Positions 6,347-12,732 of a DNA stretch of 13,878 bases are shown here, piece by piece. Where the stretch lies: assembly GCA_041493205.1 (NCBI GenBank), contig JBGPYM010000059.1, positions 1 to 13,878 on the forward strand. The letters are read 5' to 3'. The DNA comes from JBGPYM01 sp041493205 (GTDB lineage: Bacteria > Bacteroidota > Ignavibacteria > UBA10030 > UBA6906). Under the pieces are notes generated by a model that searched no databases, was not told where the DNA came from, and worked only from the letters and a program-made list of their open reading frames with translations. The stretch's first letter is position 1. Each line of letters starts with the position of its first letter. The position numbers and the translations under genes are program-made.

Positions 6347-8788
6347 GTGGCCGAACCCGACGACGCATCAAAACAGGAAAAGCGTAAGAAGGCCGGAGAT
6401 TTCTTGAAGATGGCTGACAAACTCTTCAAGGGTTCCGACCTGGAGGGTGCGGCACGACTTGTCCGGCTGGCAATGCAGACTGATCCGCAGAATCCGTACG
6501 CGGTCGCGTACATGGAGCGGATCAAATTCGCCATCGAACAGCGCGACAGCAAGAAAGAGCCCGCGGGTGCCCCCGTCACCGCTCCTCCGTCCGTCAGCGG
6601 CCCCTCCTCCGCGGCCCCCTCATCCGCCGCCGCAGTGCCCCAGGCGCGCAAAACCGAAACCTCCATCACGCCCCCTCCGCCACGGCGCGACACACTGCCG
6701 CCGCGTCCCTCCGAGCAACAGCGGATCGATCCTGCGGAAATGCAGCGGCGCGCGCTGGATGAAGAGGCACGCCGGTACGCGATCAACGAGGCGAAACGGA
6801 AGACCGAGGAGGATCAGCGGAAAAAAATAGAAGAGGAAGCGCTCAAGAAGGCCGAAGAGGAAATCAAACGCCGGCTCGAAGAGGCAAATCGCAAGCTCGA
6901 AGAGGAAAAGAAACGCCTCGAAGAAGAGAGCAAGGTCCGGGCCGAGGCCGAAGTTGCACGGAAACACGAGGAGGACCTCCGGAAAAAGAAGGAGGAGGAA
7001 GAACGGAGAAAAGCGGAAGCGGCGGAGCGGAAGCGTATCCAGGATGAAGCCCGGCACAACCTCGAAGAGGAGCGCCGCAGGCTCGAGGCGGAAACCATCA
7101 AGAAGCTCGACGCAGAGCGGAAGCGCATCGAAGAGGAAATGCTCGGACGCCTGCAGGAAGAACGCCAGAAACTGGTGGAGCTCCAGAAGAAGGAACGGGA
7201 GGCCGCCGAAGCGAAGAGGCTCGCCGGGGAAGAAAAGCTGAAGGCCATCGAAGAAGAGACCAGAACGCGCCTGGAGGCGGAACGCAAGCGCATTGAGGCG
7301 GAGATGGCGGCACGCGTGGCGGAGGAACGCAAGAAACTCGAGGAGATGCACCGCCAGGAACAGGAAGCGACCGAAGCGCGGCGGAAAGCTGAAGAGGAAC
7401 GGCTCAAGCAGGTCGCCATCGAGACCGAACGGAAGCTCGATGAGGAGCGCAAACGCCTCGCCGCGGAGAAGGTCCGCGTGGAGGAAGAACTCCGCCGCCA
7501 GATGGAGGAGGAACGGAAGCGCGCCGAAGAGCAGATGAAGGCCGATCTGCTTCGTGAGGCGGAGGAACGCCGCGTTGCCGAGGAAGCGGCGAAAAAGCAG
7601 GTGGAAGAGGAATACCAGAAACGGCTCGGCGAAGAACGTGACCGCCTGGCGGAAGAACAGAAGCGGCAGTATGAAGCAGAGCGGGTACGCATCGAAGAGG
7701 AGACCCGCCGCAAAGCCGCCGACGAACAGCAGCGCCGCGAACAGGAGGAAACCCTCCGGCAGGAAGCGGAACGGCAGAAAGTCGCGGAGGAGGAAAAGCG
7801 CCGCCGCGAAGAAGAGGAAGCCCGCCGCCGCAAGGAGGAAGAAGAAACCCGCCAGTACGAAGAGGCTGTCCGGCAGGCGATCGAGGAAGGCCGGCGGCTG
7901 GCACAGGGGAAAAAGATCCGCGCCTACCTGGACAGAGGCAGGGAATTCGTCGGGCAGGCCCAGTTTGAAGAGGCGCTGAAGGAAGTCACGAAGGTGTTCC
8001 GCCTCGACCCCGCAAACGTGGAAGCGCGGGAATTCGAGCAGACCGTCTACGCGTCGCGCGACGAGTTCATCCGCCGCGAGGAGGAAGCGCGCGTGCTCAA
8101 GGAAGAACAGCGCCGCAAGGTCGAGGAACTCCAGCGGAAGCTTGCAGACCAGGCGCGCCAGGAAGAAGAACTCTCGCAGCAGCGCGCCATCCGGGAAGCG
8201 AAGATCGCGGGATGCCTCCAGAAGACCCGCGATTACATACGGGACGGGATGTTCGACAAGGCCCTGAACGAAATCGAAACCGTCTACGCCATGGATCCGG
8301 GGAACGTGGAGGCGCAGGAATACGAGCAGAATATCCTGAGCATCCAGCGGAAGGCGGAGGATGCGCGCGTGGTCTCAGAACAGCGCGAACAGCAGAGCGA
8401 CGCCTGGAAGAAAGAGGAAGAAACGCGACAGAAGGAAGCCGACGAAGGGCGTGACCTGCTCCGTCGGGAATCCACAACGACGTATCGTGCAATGCTGCGG
8501 CAGGCGTGGGCGGGCGGATATCCGGGGAACGACGACCGGTCCATGCTGGACGTCGTGCGGCTTTCGCTCGGGATCTCCGAGGGGGAACACCGCCAGACAG
8601 AACATGAAGTGCAGGTCGAGGCGTACACGGAGGCGTTGCGCGCCGCCTGGAAGTCCGGCGCGATCAGCATCGACGACGCGGCAACGCACGAACATCTCAG
8701 AAAACTCTACAACGTCACCATGGACGATCACCGTTCCGTGGAGACGGCGCTGAAAGCTGAGCTCAAGAACGACGGCCGCGACCGCTAA
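6347..8788 (+). CDS. Giant coiled-coil protein with TPR-like modules and duplicated C-terminal domain
   Basis: An 813-residue soluble protein from GTG 6347, chosen because the in-frame TTG (6272) and ATG (6290) lie inside the promoter; AGG at 6338-6340 is a weak Shine-Dalgarno. Layout: a TPR-like module (about 11-65, ADKLFKGSDLEGAARLVRLA then TDPQNPYA), a Pro/Ser/Ala linker (66-125), a coiled coil of about 390 residues almost wholly Glu, Arg, Lys, Ala, Gln and Leu (130-520), two more TPR-like modules (about 522-575 and 619-670, both ending LDP/MDPxNVEA), and two 47-residue C-terminal repeats (713-759, 760-806). No signal peptide or transmembrane helix is visible. It lacks enzyme motifs and looks like a rod or scaffold. 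It overlaps the convergent phosphotransferase gene by 4 bp. The family is not recognised; TolA-like or myosin-like database hits would probably reflect composition only. Confidence 0.82.
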   Translation: MAEPDDASKQEKRKKAGDFLKMADKLFKGSDLEGAARLVRLAMQTDPQNPYAVAYMERIKFAIEQRDSKKEPAGAPVTAPPSVSGPSSAAPSSAAAVPQARKTETSITPPPPRRDTLPPRPSEQQRIDPAEMQRRALDEEARRYAINEAKRKTEEDQRKKIEEEALKKAEEEIKRRLEEANRKLEEEKKRLEEESKVRAEAEVARKHEEDLRKKKEEEERRKAEAAERKRIQDEARHNLEEERRRLEAETIKKLDAERKRIEEEMLGRLQEERQKLVELQKKEREAAEAKRLAGEEKLKAIEEETRTRLEAERKRIEAEMAARVAEERKKLEEMHRQEQEATEARRKAEEERLKQVAIETERKLDEERKRLAAEKVRVEEELRRQMEEERKRAEEQMKADLLREAEERRVAEEAAKKQVEEEYQKRLGEERDRLAEEQKRQYEAERVRIEEETRRKAADEQQRREQEETLRQEAERQKVAEEEKRRREEEEARRRKEEEETRQYEEAVRQAIEEGRRLAQGKKIRAYLDRGREFVGQAQFEEALKEVTKVFRLDPANVEAREFEQTVYASRDEFIRREEEARVLKEEQRRKVEELQRKLADQARQEEELSQQRAIREAKIAGCLQKTRDYIRDGMFDKALNEIETVYAMDPGNVEAQEYEQNILSIQRKAEDARVVSEQREQQSDAWKKEEETRQKEADEGRDLLRRESTTTYRAMLRQAWAGGYPGNDDRSMLDVVRLSLGISEGEHRQTEHEVQVEAYTEALRAAWKSGAISIDDAATHEHLRKLYNVTMDDHRSVETALKAELKNDGRDR
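7106..7435 (+). repeat. Two tandem 55-residue coiled-coil units
   Basis: Two in-frame units of exactly 165 bp (7106-7270 and 7271-7435) encode 55-residue segments that start LDAERKRIEEEM and LEAERKRIEAEM and align without gaps. A third partial start, LDEERKRL, begins at 7436. Positions 1, 12, 23, 34, 45 and 56 are L, M, L, A, L, L in unit one and L, M, L, T, L, L in unit two, an 11-residue step. DNA identity is lower than protein similarity, so the duplication is not recent. Confidence 0.75.
8483..8764 (+). repeat. Tandem 47-residue C-terminal domain repeat
   Basis: Two adjacent 141-bp segments (8483-8623, 8624-8764) encode similar helical units. Shared positions are Tyr 1, Leu 5, Arg 6, AlaTrp at 8-9, Gly 12, AspAsp at 17-18, an Ile/Val-Ser/Thr pair at 31-32, HisArg at 36-37 and Glu 40. 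The pattern of an acidic pair within helical hairpins gives a compact EF-hand-like look, but no calcium loop is evident. Family not identified. Confidence 0.7.
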
Positions 8789-9660
8789 CGTCGCTCTCCC
8801 TCCCGCGCAACCCGAGCGCGCAGCACCCCCCTCCGGTACCACACGCACACGCCCCAGAACAGATTCATTCCCGCGATGTTGACCAGAAGGTAGAGTCCCA
8901 TTGCGCCTGTCACCGAGCAGAGCATCAGGAGGAACAGCTCCGTCCCCAGCCCCAGGAATCCCGAAAGCCTCACCCCGCGCGTATCGCCGTACCACCGTGC
9001 ATCCGTTGCCGCATCCTCAGGAAGTCCGTGCCGGCTCCACCGGTCAATCGTCGCCATCAGTGCATCCTGCCAACCGTACAGGAACAGAAAAACGCGGTGC
9101 AGGGCGAGGGTCCCCCCGTCCTCCGTCAGATCTTCGGGGCGGAGTTCTTCGGAAGTCCTGTTTCCCCTGTATGCGTTGCGAAGGTGGAGGAAGGAAGTCT
9201 GATAGAAAACGTGATACGACACCCGGAGAGTCATCCCGAGAAACGCTCCTCCCCAGGCTGCAGCCGTCCAGACACCGCCCCCCGCATTGAGCGCCGCAAA
9301 AGCATTTGCCGTGCACACGGTGAAGTTCACCGCGAAATCCCCAATGGAATCGAGGAACCTGCCCGCCCGGCTGAACATCCCCGTAGCGCGTGCAAGCTGA
9401 CCGTCCGCCGAATCGAGGAGATCCTTTGCCGAAAGAAACAGCCCCGCTGCCGCCGTTCGTACCGGGTCACCATACGCATACAGGGCTGCTGCCACGAAAC
9501 CGGACACGGCCGCCGCAACCGTTACCTGGTTCGGGGTCACGGGGGTCCGGTAGAGCAGCCGGACCAGAACGCCCGCCAGCGGCCGCATGACATAGGTGTT
9601 GATCAACTCGTCGGAAACATCGGATTTAACGGAACGGCCGTACGAATACCCTTCGTTCAC
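8785..9660 (-). CDS. CDP-alcohol phosphatidyltransferase family enzyme
   Basis: A 291-residue integral membrane enzyme with the complete family signature D-x2-D-G-x2-A-R-x8-G-x3-D-x3-D: Asp 83, Asp 86, Gly 87, Ala 90, Arg 91, Gly 100, Asp 104 and Asp 108. These residues bind two metal ions and the CDP moiety, and Asp 108 is the expected general base. The family moves a phosphate-linked group from a CDP-activated alcohol to an acceptor alcohol. Several hydrophobic segments surround the motif (about 44-62, 68-80, 130-145, 230-275). A hydrophilic insert at about 160-225 lies between the catalytic helices and the C-terminal membrane helices. The ATG overlaps the upstream cytidylyltransferase stop (ATGA), indicating translational coupling, so its donor is probably the CDP-alcohol made by that neighbour. 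Specificity (lipid, inositol or other) cannot be read from the sequence. Confidence 0.9.
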   Translation of the reverse strand: MNEGYSYGRSVKSDVSDELINTYVMRPLAGVLVRLLYRTPVTPNQVTVAAAVSGFVAAALYAYGDPVRTAAAGLFLSAKDLLDSADGQLARATGMFSRAGRFLDSIGDFAVNFTVCTANAFAALNAGGGVWTAAAWGGAFLGMTLRVSYHVFYQTSFLHLRNAYRGNRTSEELRPEDLTEDGGTLALHRVFLFLYGWQDALMATIDRWSRHGLPEDAATDARWYGDTRGVRLSGFLGLGTELFLLMLCSVTGAMGLYLLVNIAGMNLFWGVCVWYRRGVLRARVAREGERR

Positions 9661-10376
9661 AGGCCTGCCTCCGCCACAAGTCGCTCCGCTTCCCGCAAAT
9701 CCTCCGGCGTATCTATCTCGATGCAGGGAAGGTCCCCGCAGGGTACGGTAAACAATGCGGTCCCGCCGTCGATGATTTCCTGAAACGAAGCTTCGTAGAA
9801 TTCATCCAGCTCTTTGCGCGCGTCAAGAACCCCGAAAAGCACCCGGGCTGCCTCCGCGGAAAACCGCTCAATGCCAACTGATTCGCCCGCCACCGATGCT
9901 GGCGGCACTTCTTTGCCGATCCGCAGCACCCGCCCCTCCGGGGAGGCACTGACCTTCACATCTTCCGCCGCGGTAGTTCCGCTCTCGCGCAACGCAAGGG
10001 CATTCTCATGTTGCGCCGTCAGCACTCTGCTGAGGATCCCGCGGTGAAACAGTATGTCGGAATCAAGGATCAGGATCTCCTCTCCCGCACACTCCTGACC
10101 TGCAAGCCAGAGCGAGTAGTTGTTGTTCGTCTCTTCAAACCGACTGTTCTGAACGAACAGGAGCGGGAACGGGAGCCCGAGGGATGCGGCCGCTGCGCGG
10201 ACAAGTTCATGCCGGAATCCGGTGACGATGACGGCGCGCTGCACCGCCCCGGCAAGAGCGCCGAGTGTCCTTTCCAGGAGGGTAACCCCCCCGACAGGAA
10301 GCAGGCATTTGGGAAGTGTTGCGGTCAGGGGCCGGAGCCGCGAACCGACCCCGGCGGCAGGAATGACGGCAGTCAT
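9657..10376 (-). CDS. Nucleotidyltransferase, LicC/PntC-like sugar- or choline-phosphate cytidylyltransferase
   Basis: A 239-residue nucleotidyltransferase from ATG 10376; a GTG at 10400 would add eight residues. The NTP-binding loop is AAGVGSRLRPLT (7-18) followed by LPKCLLPVGG with the conserved Lys 23. ETNNNYSLW (82-90) matches the NN-x-YSL segment typical of LicC phosphocholine and PntC phosphonate cytidylyltransferases. DSD at 105-107 gives the metal-binding Asp, DVKV lies at 139-142, and EIDTPEDL at 220-227 is the usual late acidic motif. The reaction would be CTP plus a phosphorylated small alcohol or a phosphonate giving a CDP-ester in the cytoplasm. Overlap with the CDP-alcohol phosphotransferase gene supports CTP use. 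An inositol-phosphate or sugar-phosphate substrate is also possible. Confidence 0.85.
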   Translation of the reverse strand: MTAVIPAAGVGSRLRPLTATLPKCLLPVGGVTLLERTLGALAGAVQRAVIVTGFRHELVRAAAASLGLPFPLLFVQNSRFEETNNNYSLWLAGQECAGEEILILDSDILFHRGILSRVLTAQHENALALRESGTTAAEDVKVSASPEGRVLRIGKEVPPASVAGESVGIERFSAEAARVLFGVLDARKELDEFYEASFQEIIDGGTALFTVPCGDLPCIEIDTPEDLREAERLVAEAGL

Positions 10377-10396
10377 GCAGCTTACATTCTCCAGTA

Positions 10397-10418
10397 GCAC
10401 CGGCGTCCCCGCCGGTGC
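10397..10418. repeat. Palindromic repeat copy 1 (intercistronic hairpin)
   Basis: GCACCGGCG / TCCC / CGCCGGTGC is a perfect 9-bp stem with a 4-base loop, between the aminotransferase stop and the cytidylyltransferase start. It belongs to the same family as 10471-10495 and 13713-13749, with one stem base pair swapped on both arms. In the operon transcript it could stabilise or attenuate mRNA; no U-tract follows on the minus strand, so it is not a standard terminator. Confidence 0.75.
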
Positions 10419-10424
10419 CTTTCA

Positions 10425-10446
10425 GTAGTCAGTCTATGTAGTCAGT
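10425..10446. repeat. Short direct repeat GTAGTCAGT
   Basis: GTAGTCAGT occurs at 10425-10433 and again at 10438-10446, spanning the aminotransferase stop codon. It joins two members of the palindromic repeat family and may be a remnant of duplication or of repeat insertion. Confidence 0.5.
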
Positions 10447-11548
10447 GGGTGTTGGCACTGTCCTTCGTAGTGGCACGGGCGTCCCCGCCCGTGGCTTTCC
10501 CGCCCGTGGCTTTTCCCTCCGTCAGCACAATCTCCCTCACCGCGGCCATCACCAGTCTGTTCTGCTCCACGGTCCCGATTGTGATCCTGATGCAGTCACT
10601 CAGCCCCGGGTCATCAAGAAATTTTACGACGATTCCCCTGCGTCCGAGACCCTCCGAGAGCAGCTCCCGCGCGCCCGGCGGATACCGGACGATCAGGAAA
10701 TTGGCGTTGGATTGAAAAGCAGTGTACCCCTCAAGTGACGCAAACATTGCACGGTACGCCGAAAGGTCCTCTCTGATATGCCGGGCGACGCCGCGGTAGT
10801 ACTCCGCTCCGTCGAGCGCCGCGAGGGCAATCTGCTCGGAGAGCTGGCTGAACCCGAGGTATCGCGTGCTGTATCTGACGAGGCGGTCCATCCCGGTGCC
10901 GGCAAGGGCATACCCGATGCGCAGGCCCGCAAGCGCATAATACTTCGAAAAGGTCCGGAGTATCACAAGCCGCTCGCAGTCGGCAAGGTACCCGGCACTG
11001 TCCGCCCCCGGGGATTCCGTAAACCCGCCATAAGCTTCGTCCAGGACGACGACCGCAGAGCCGGAGCGGCGGAGCAGTTGCTCCAGCGCGGCCGGGTCGA
11101 TGCTGTTCCCGGTCGGATTGTTCGGGGATGCGACGAGAATGACCGCAGGCCGGTGACGTTCGCACAGGGCGATGATTTCGTCCGCATCGTAGACGAACCT
11201 GTCGCCTCGTTCATGCAACGGGTAGGCGATGTGGCCGCCCCCCGATTCCGCGGCGAGTTTCTTGTAGTACCACCATGACTGGGCGGGGAGGAGCAGCGTC
11301 GATCCGGGTGCGAGGTAACAATGCACCACCTGTTTCAGCATGTCCTCGCTGCCGTAACTGAGCAACAGACGGTCTTCCGGTATTCCGGCGTCCCTGCTCA
11401 GCCGTTCGGCGAGCTCTCCCTTTGTGCCGCGGACGTAACTCCGGGAGTACAGGCTCAGCTGTTCAAGGTTCGCCCTGCGTAGAACGTCGTAGCAGCCCGG
11501 TGCAGGCCCGTACTGGTTCTCGTTTCGGTCAAGAAAAATGGTGTTCAT
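10442..11548 (-). CDS. HisC-like PLP-dependent aminotransferase (fold type I)
   Basis: A 368-residue class I/II aminotransferase closest in pattern to histidinol-phosphate aminotransferases and, more distantly, CobD-type threonine-phosphate decarboxylases. It begins FLDRNENQYGP (HisC-like NENPYGP), with SPNNPTGN at 141-148, DEAYGGF at 170-176 and the PLP-binding Lys 202 in RTFSKYYALAGLRIGYA. ANFLIVRYP (282-290) and CIRITIGT with Arg 321 complete the HisC pattern. It could transaminate or decarboxylate a phosphorylated amino acid; no other histidine genes are nearby. As first gene of an operon with a cytidylyltransferase and a CDP-alcohol phosphotransferase, it more likely makes or modifies the head group these activate and attach. 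Residues from about 346 to 368 are a Lys/Thr/Gly/Ala tail encoded by an inserted palindromic repeat and are unlikely to be part of the fold. Confidence 0.88.
   Translation of the reverse strand: MNTIFLDRNENQYGPAPGCYDVLRRANLEQLSLYSRSYVRGTKGELAERLSRDAGIPEDRLLLSYGSEDMLKQVVHCYLAPGSTLLLPAQSWWYYKKLAAESGGGHIAYPLHERGDRFVYDADEIIALCERHRPAVILVASPNNPTGNSIDPAALEQLLRRSGSAVVVLDEAYGGFTESPGADSAGYLADCERLVILRTFSKYYALAGLRIGYALAGTGMDRLVRYSTRYLGFSQLSEQIALAALDGAEYYRGVARHIREDLSAYRAMFASLEGYTAFQSNANFLIVRYPPGARELLSEGLGRRGIVVKFLDDPGLSDCIRITIGTVEQNRLVMAAVREIVLTEGKATGGKATGGDARATTKDSANTH
10471..10513. repeat. Palindromic repeat copy 2 with duplicated right arm, inside coding sequence
   Basis: The hairpin CACGGGCG (10474-10481) / TCCC / CGCCCGTG (10486-10493) is followed by an exact 15-bp duplication of its right flank (10484-10498 and 10499-10513, CCCGCCCGTGGCTTT). 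The whole block lies in the 3' end of the aminotransferase gene and encodes the KATGGKATGG tail. The core GGCACGGGCGTC matches the copies at 13636 and 13713. Confidence 0.8.
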
Positions 11549-11592
11549 GCGGCTGGGCGGGGAAACGGATGGGAATAATCTCTGGAATTCCT

Positions 11593-11598
11593 TATATT
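11593..11598 (+). promoter_or_regulatory. Possible -10 element of the phosphofructokinase gene
   Basis: TATATT, identical to the -10 hexamers at 3596 and 6295, sits 48 bases before the ATG at 11647. No good -35 is visible 16-18 bp upstream. The adjacent TTACGTAA (11597-11604) is a perfect 8-bp palindrome overlapping the expected start site and might be an operator. The divergent aminotransferase promoter must share this gap of about 100 bp. Confidence 0.35.
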
Positions 11599-11646
11599 AC
11601 GTAAGTTTCAGTGCAATCTCCATTCAATGAATCACCTGGCGGCATC

Positions 11647-12732
11647 ATGAATCTTAGACGCATCGGCATACTCACCGGAGGGGGCGATTGCCCGGGGCTC
11701 AACGCTGTCATCCGCAGCATTGCAAAGCCCGCAATGAGTTACTACCACGCCACCGTCATCGGCGTTCTGGACGGGTATGAGGGGATGGTCGAGGGGCGGC
11801 ACCGCGAGCTCTCGCCGATCGACGTCCTCGGCATCATCAACCAGGGAGGCACCATCCTCGGAACCTCCAACAAGGGCGATCCGTTCCATTTCCCGATGGG
11901 GGAGCGGAATAATATCCGGATCGTCGATGCGTCGCAACAGGTGATCGAACACTACCGGAATCTGAAGCTCGACGTGCTGGTGACCATCGGCGGGGATGGC
12001 ACCCAGATTATCGCCCACAAATTTGCGCAGATGGGTCTCAACGTAATCGGCGTGCCGAAAACAATCGACAACGACCTGGACGCGACCGATATCACCTTCG
12101 GTCACGATTCGGCGCGCGCGGTTGCCACGGAAGCGATCGACCGTCTTCAAACCACGGCCTCTGCGCATCACCGCGTCATGGTCGTCGAAACCATGGGACG
12201 CTATGCGGGTTGGATTGCGCTCGGAGCCGGACTCGCCGGCGGTGCGGACATTATCCTGATTCCGGAAATCCCGTTCTCCTGGGATTCCGTTTTTGAAGCG
12301 GTGCTCAAGCGCAGCAAGGGGGCGAAATTCAGCATCGTCTGCGTCGCGGAAGGAGCAAAACCAGCGGGAGGGGACATCTCAGTGAAGGAACTGGACAAGA
12401 AGCGGACGGACCCCGTGCGCCTCGGCGGCATGGGGGAACTCGTCGCAAAACGCATCGAAGATGAAACCGGTCTTGAAACCCGCGTGACGGTTCTCGGCCA
12501 CGTGCAGCGGGGAGGAAGCCCCACGCCATTCGACCGGATCCTCGCCACTCGGTTCGGGACCGTTGCCCTGGAAGCAATGTCGCGCGGGGAGTTCGACGTG
12601 ATGACTAGTCTCCGCCAGCAGACGGTCTTGACCGTTCCGCTCGCCGACGCCATCGGGCGCCAGCGCCTCGTGCCGATCGATTCGCAGCTGATCTTTGCGG
12701 CGAAAGCGGTGGGAACCTGCCTGGGGGATTGA
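11647..12732 (+). CDS. pfkA: 6-phosphofructokinase
   Basis: A 361-residue PfkA-superfamily enzyme phosphorylating fructose 6-phosphate to the 1,6-bisphosphate in cytoplasmic glycolysis. The ATG at 11647 was chosen because MNLRRIGILTGGGDCPGLNAV starts the conserved fold; the GTG at 11611 would add 12 atypical residues. Key motifs are GGGDCPGLNA (11-20), IGGDGTQ (114-120), PKTIDND (137-143, with catalytic Asp 141) and ETMGRYAGW (181-189). The residue after GGD is Gly, as in ATP-dependent enzymes, while PKTIDND has the Lys shared with pyrophosphate-dependent and some ATP-dependent long forms. The phosphoryl donor is therefore not settled, with ATP favoured by the Gly. It abuts the convergent glycosylase gene (TGA|TCA) and is divergent from the aminotransferase operon. 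Confidence 0.93.
   Translation: MNLRRIGILTGGGDCPGLNAVIRSIAKPAMSYYHATVIGVLDGYEGMVEGRHRELSPIDVLGIINQGGTILGTSNKGDPFHFPMGERNNIRIVDASQQVIEHYRNLKLDVLVTIGGDGTQIIAHKFAQMGLNVIGVPKTIDNDLDATDITFGHDSARAVATEAIDRLQTTASAHHRVMVVETMGRYAGWIALGAGLAGGADIILIPEIPFSWDSVFEAVLKRSKGAKFSIVCVAEGAKPAGGDISVKELDKKRTDPVRLGGMGELVAKRIEDETGLETRVTVLGHVQRGGSPTPFDRILATRFGTVALEAMSRGEFDVMTSLRQQTVLTVPLADAIGRQRLVPIDSQLIFAAKAVGTCLGD

Noticed and set aside
6814..7833. Long minus-strand reading frame, Ser/Arg-rich, antisense to the coiled-coil gene
   Set aside because: It is the complement of GAR/AAR/CGN codons, giving Ser, Arg and Phe runs with no domain; a composition shadow.
10397..10418. Intrinsic terminator within the aminotransferase operon
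   Set aside because: The hairpin is strong but no T-run follows in the transcribed direction, and the same element occurs inside coding sequence and in other contexts.
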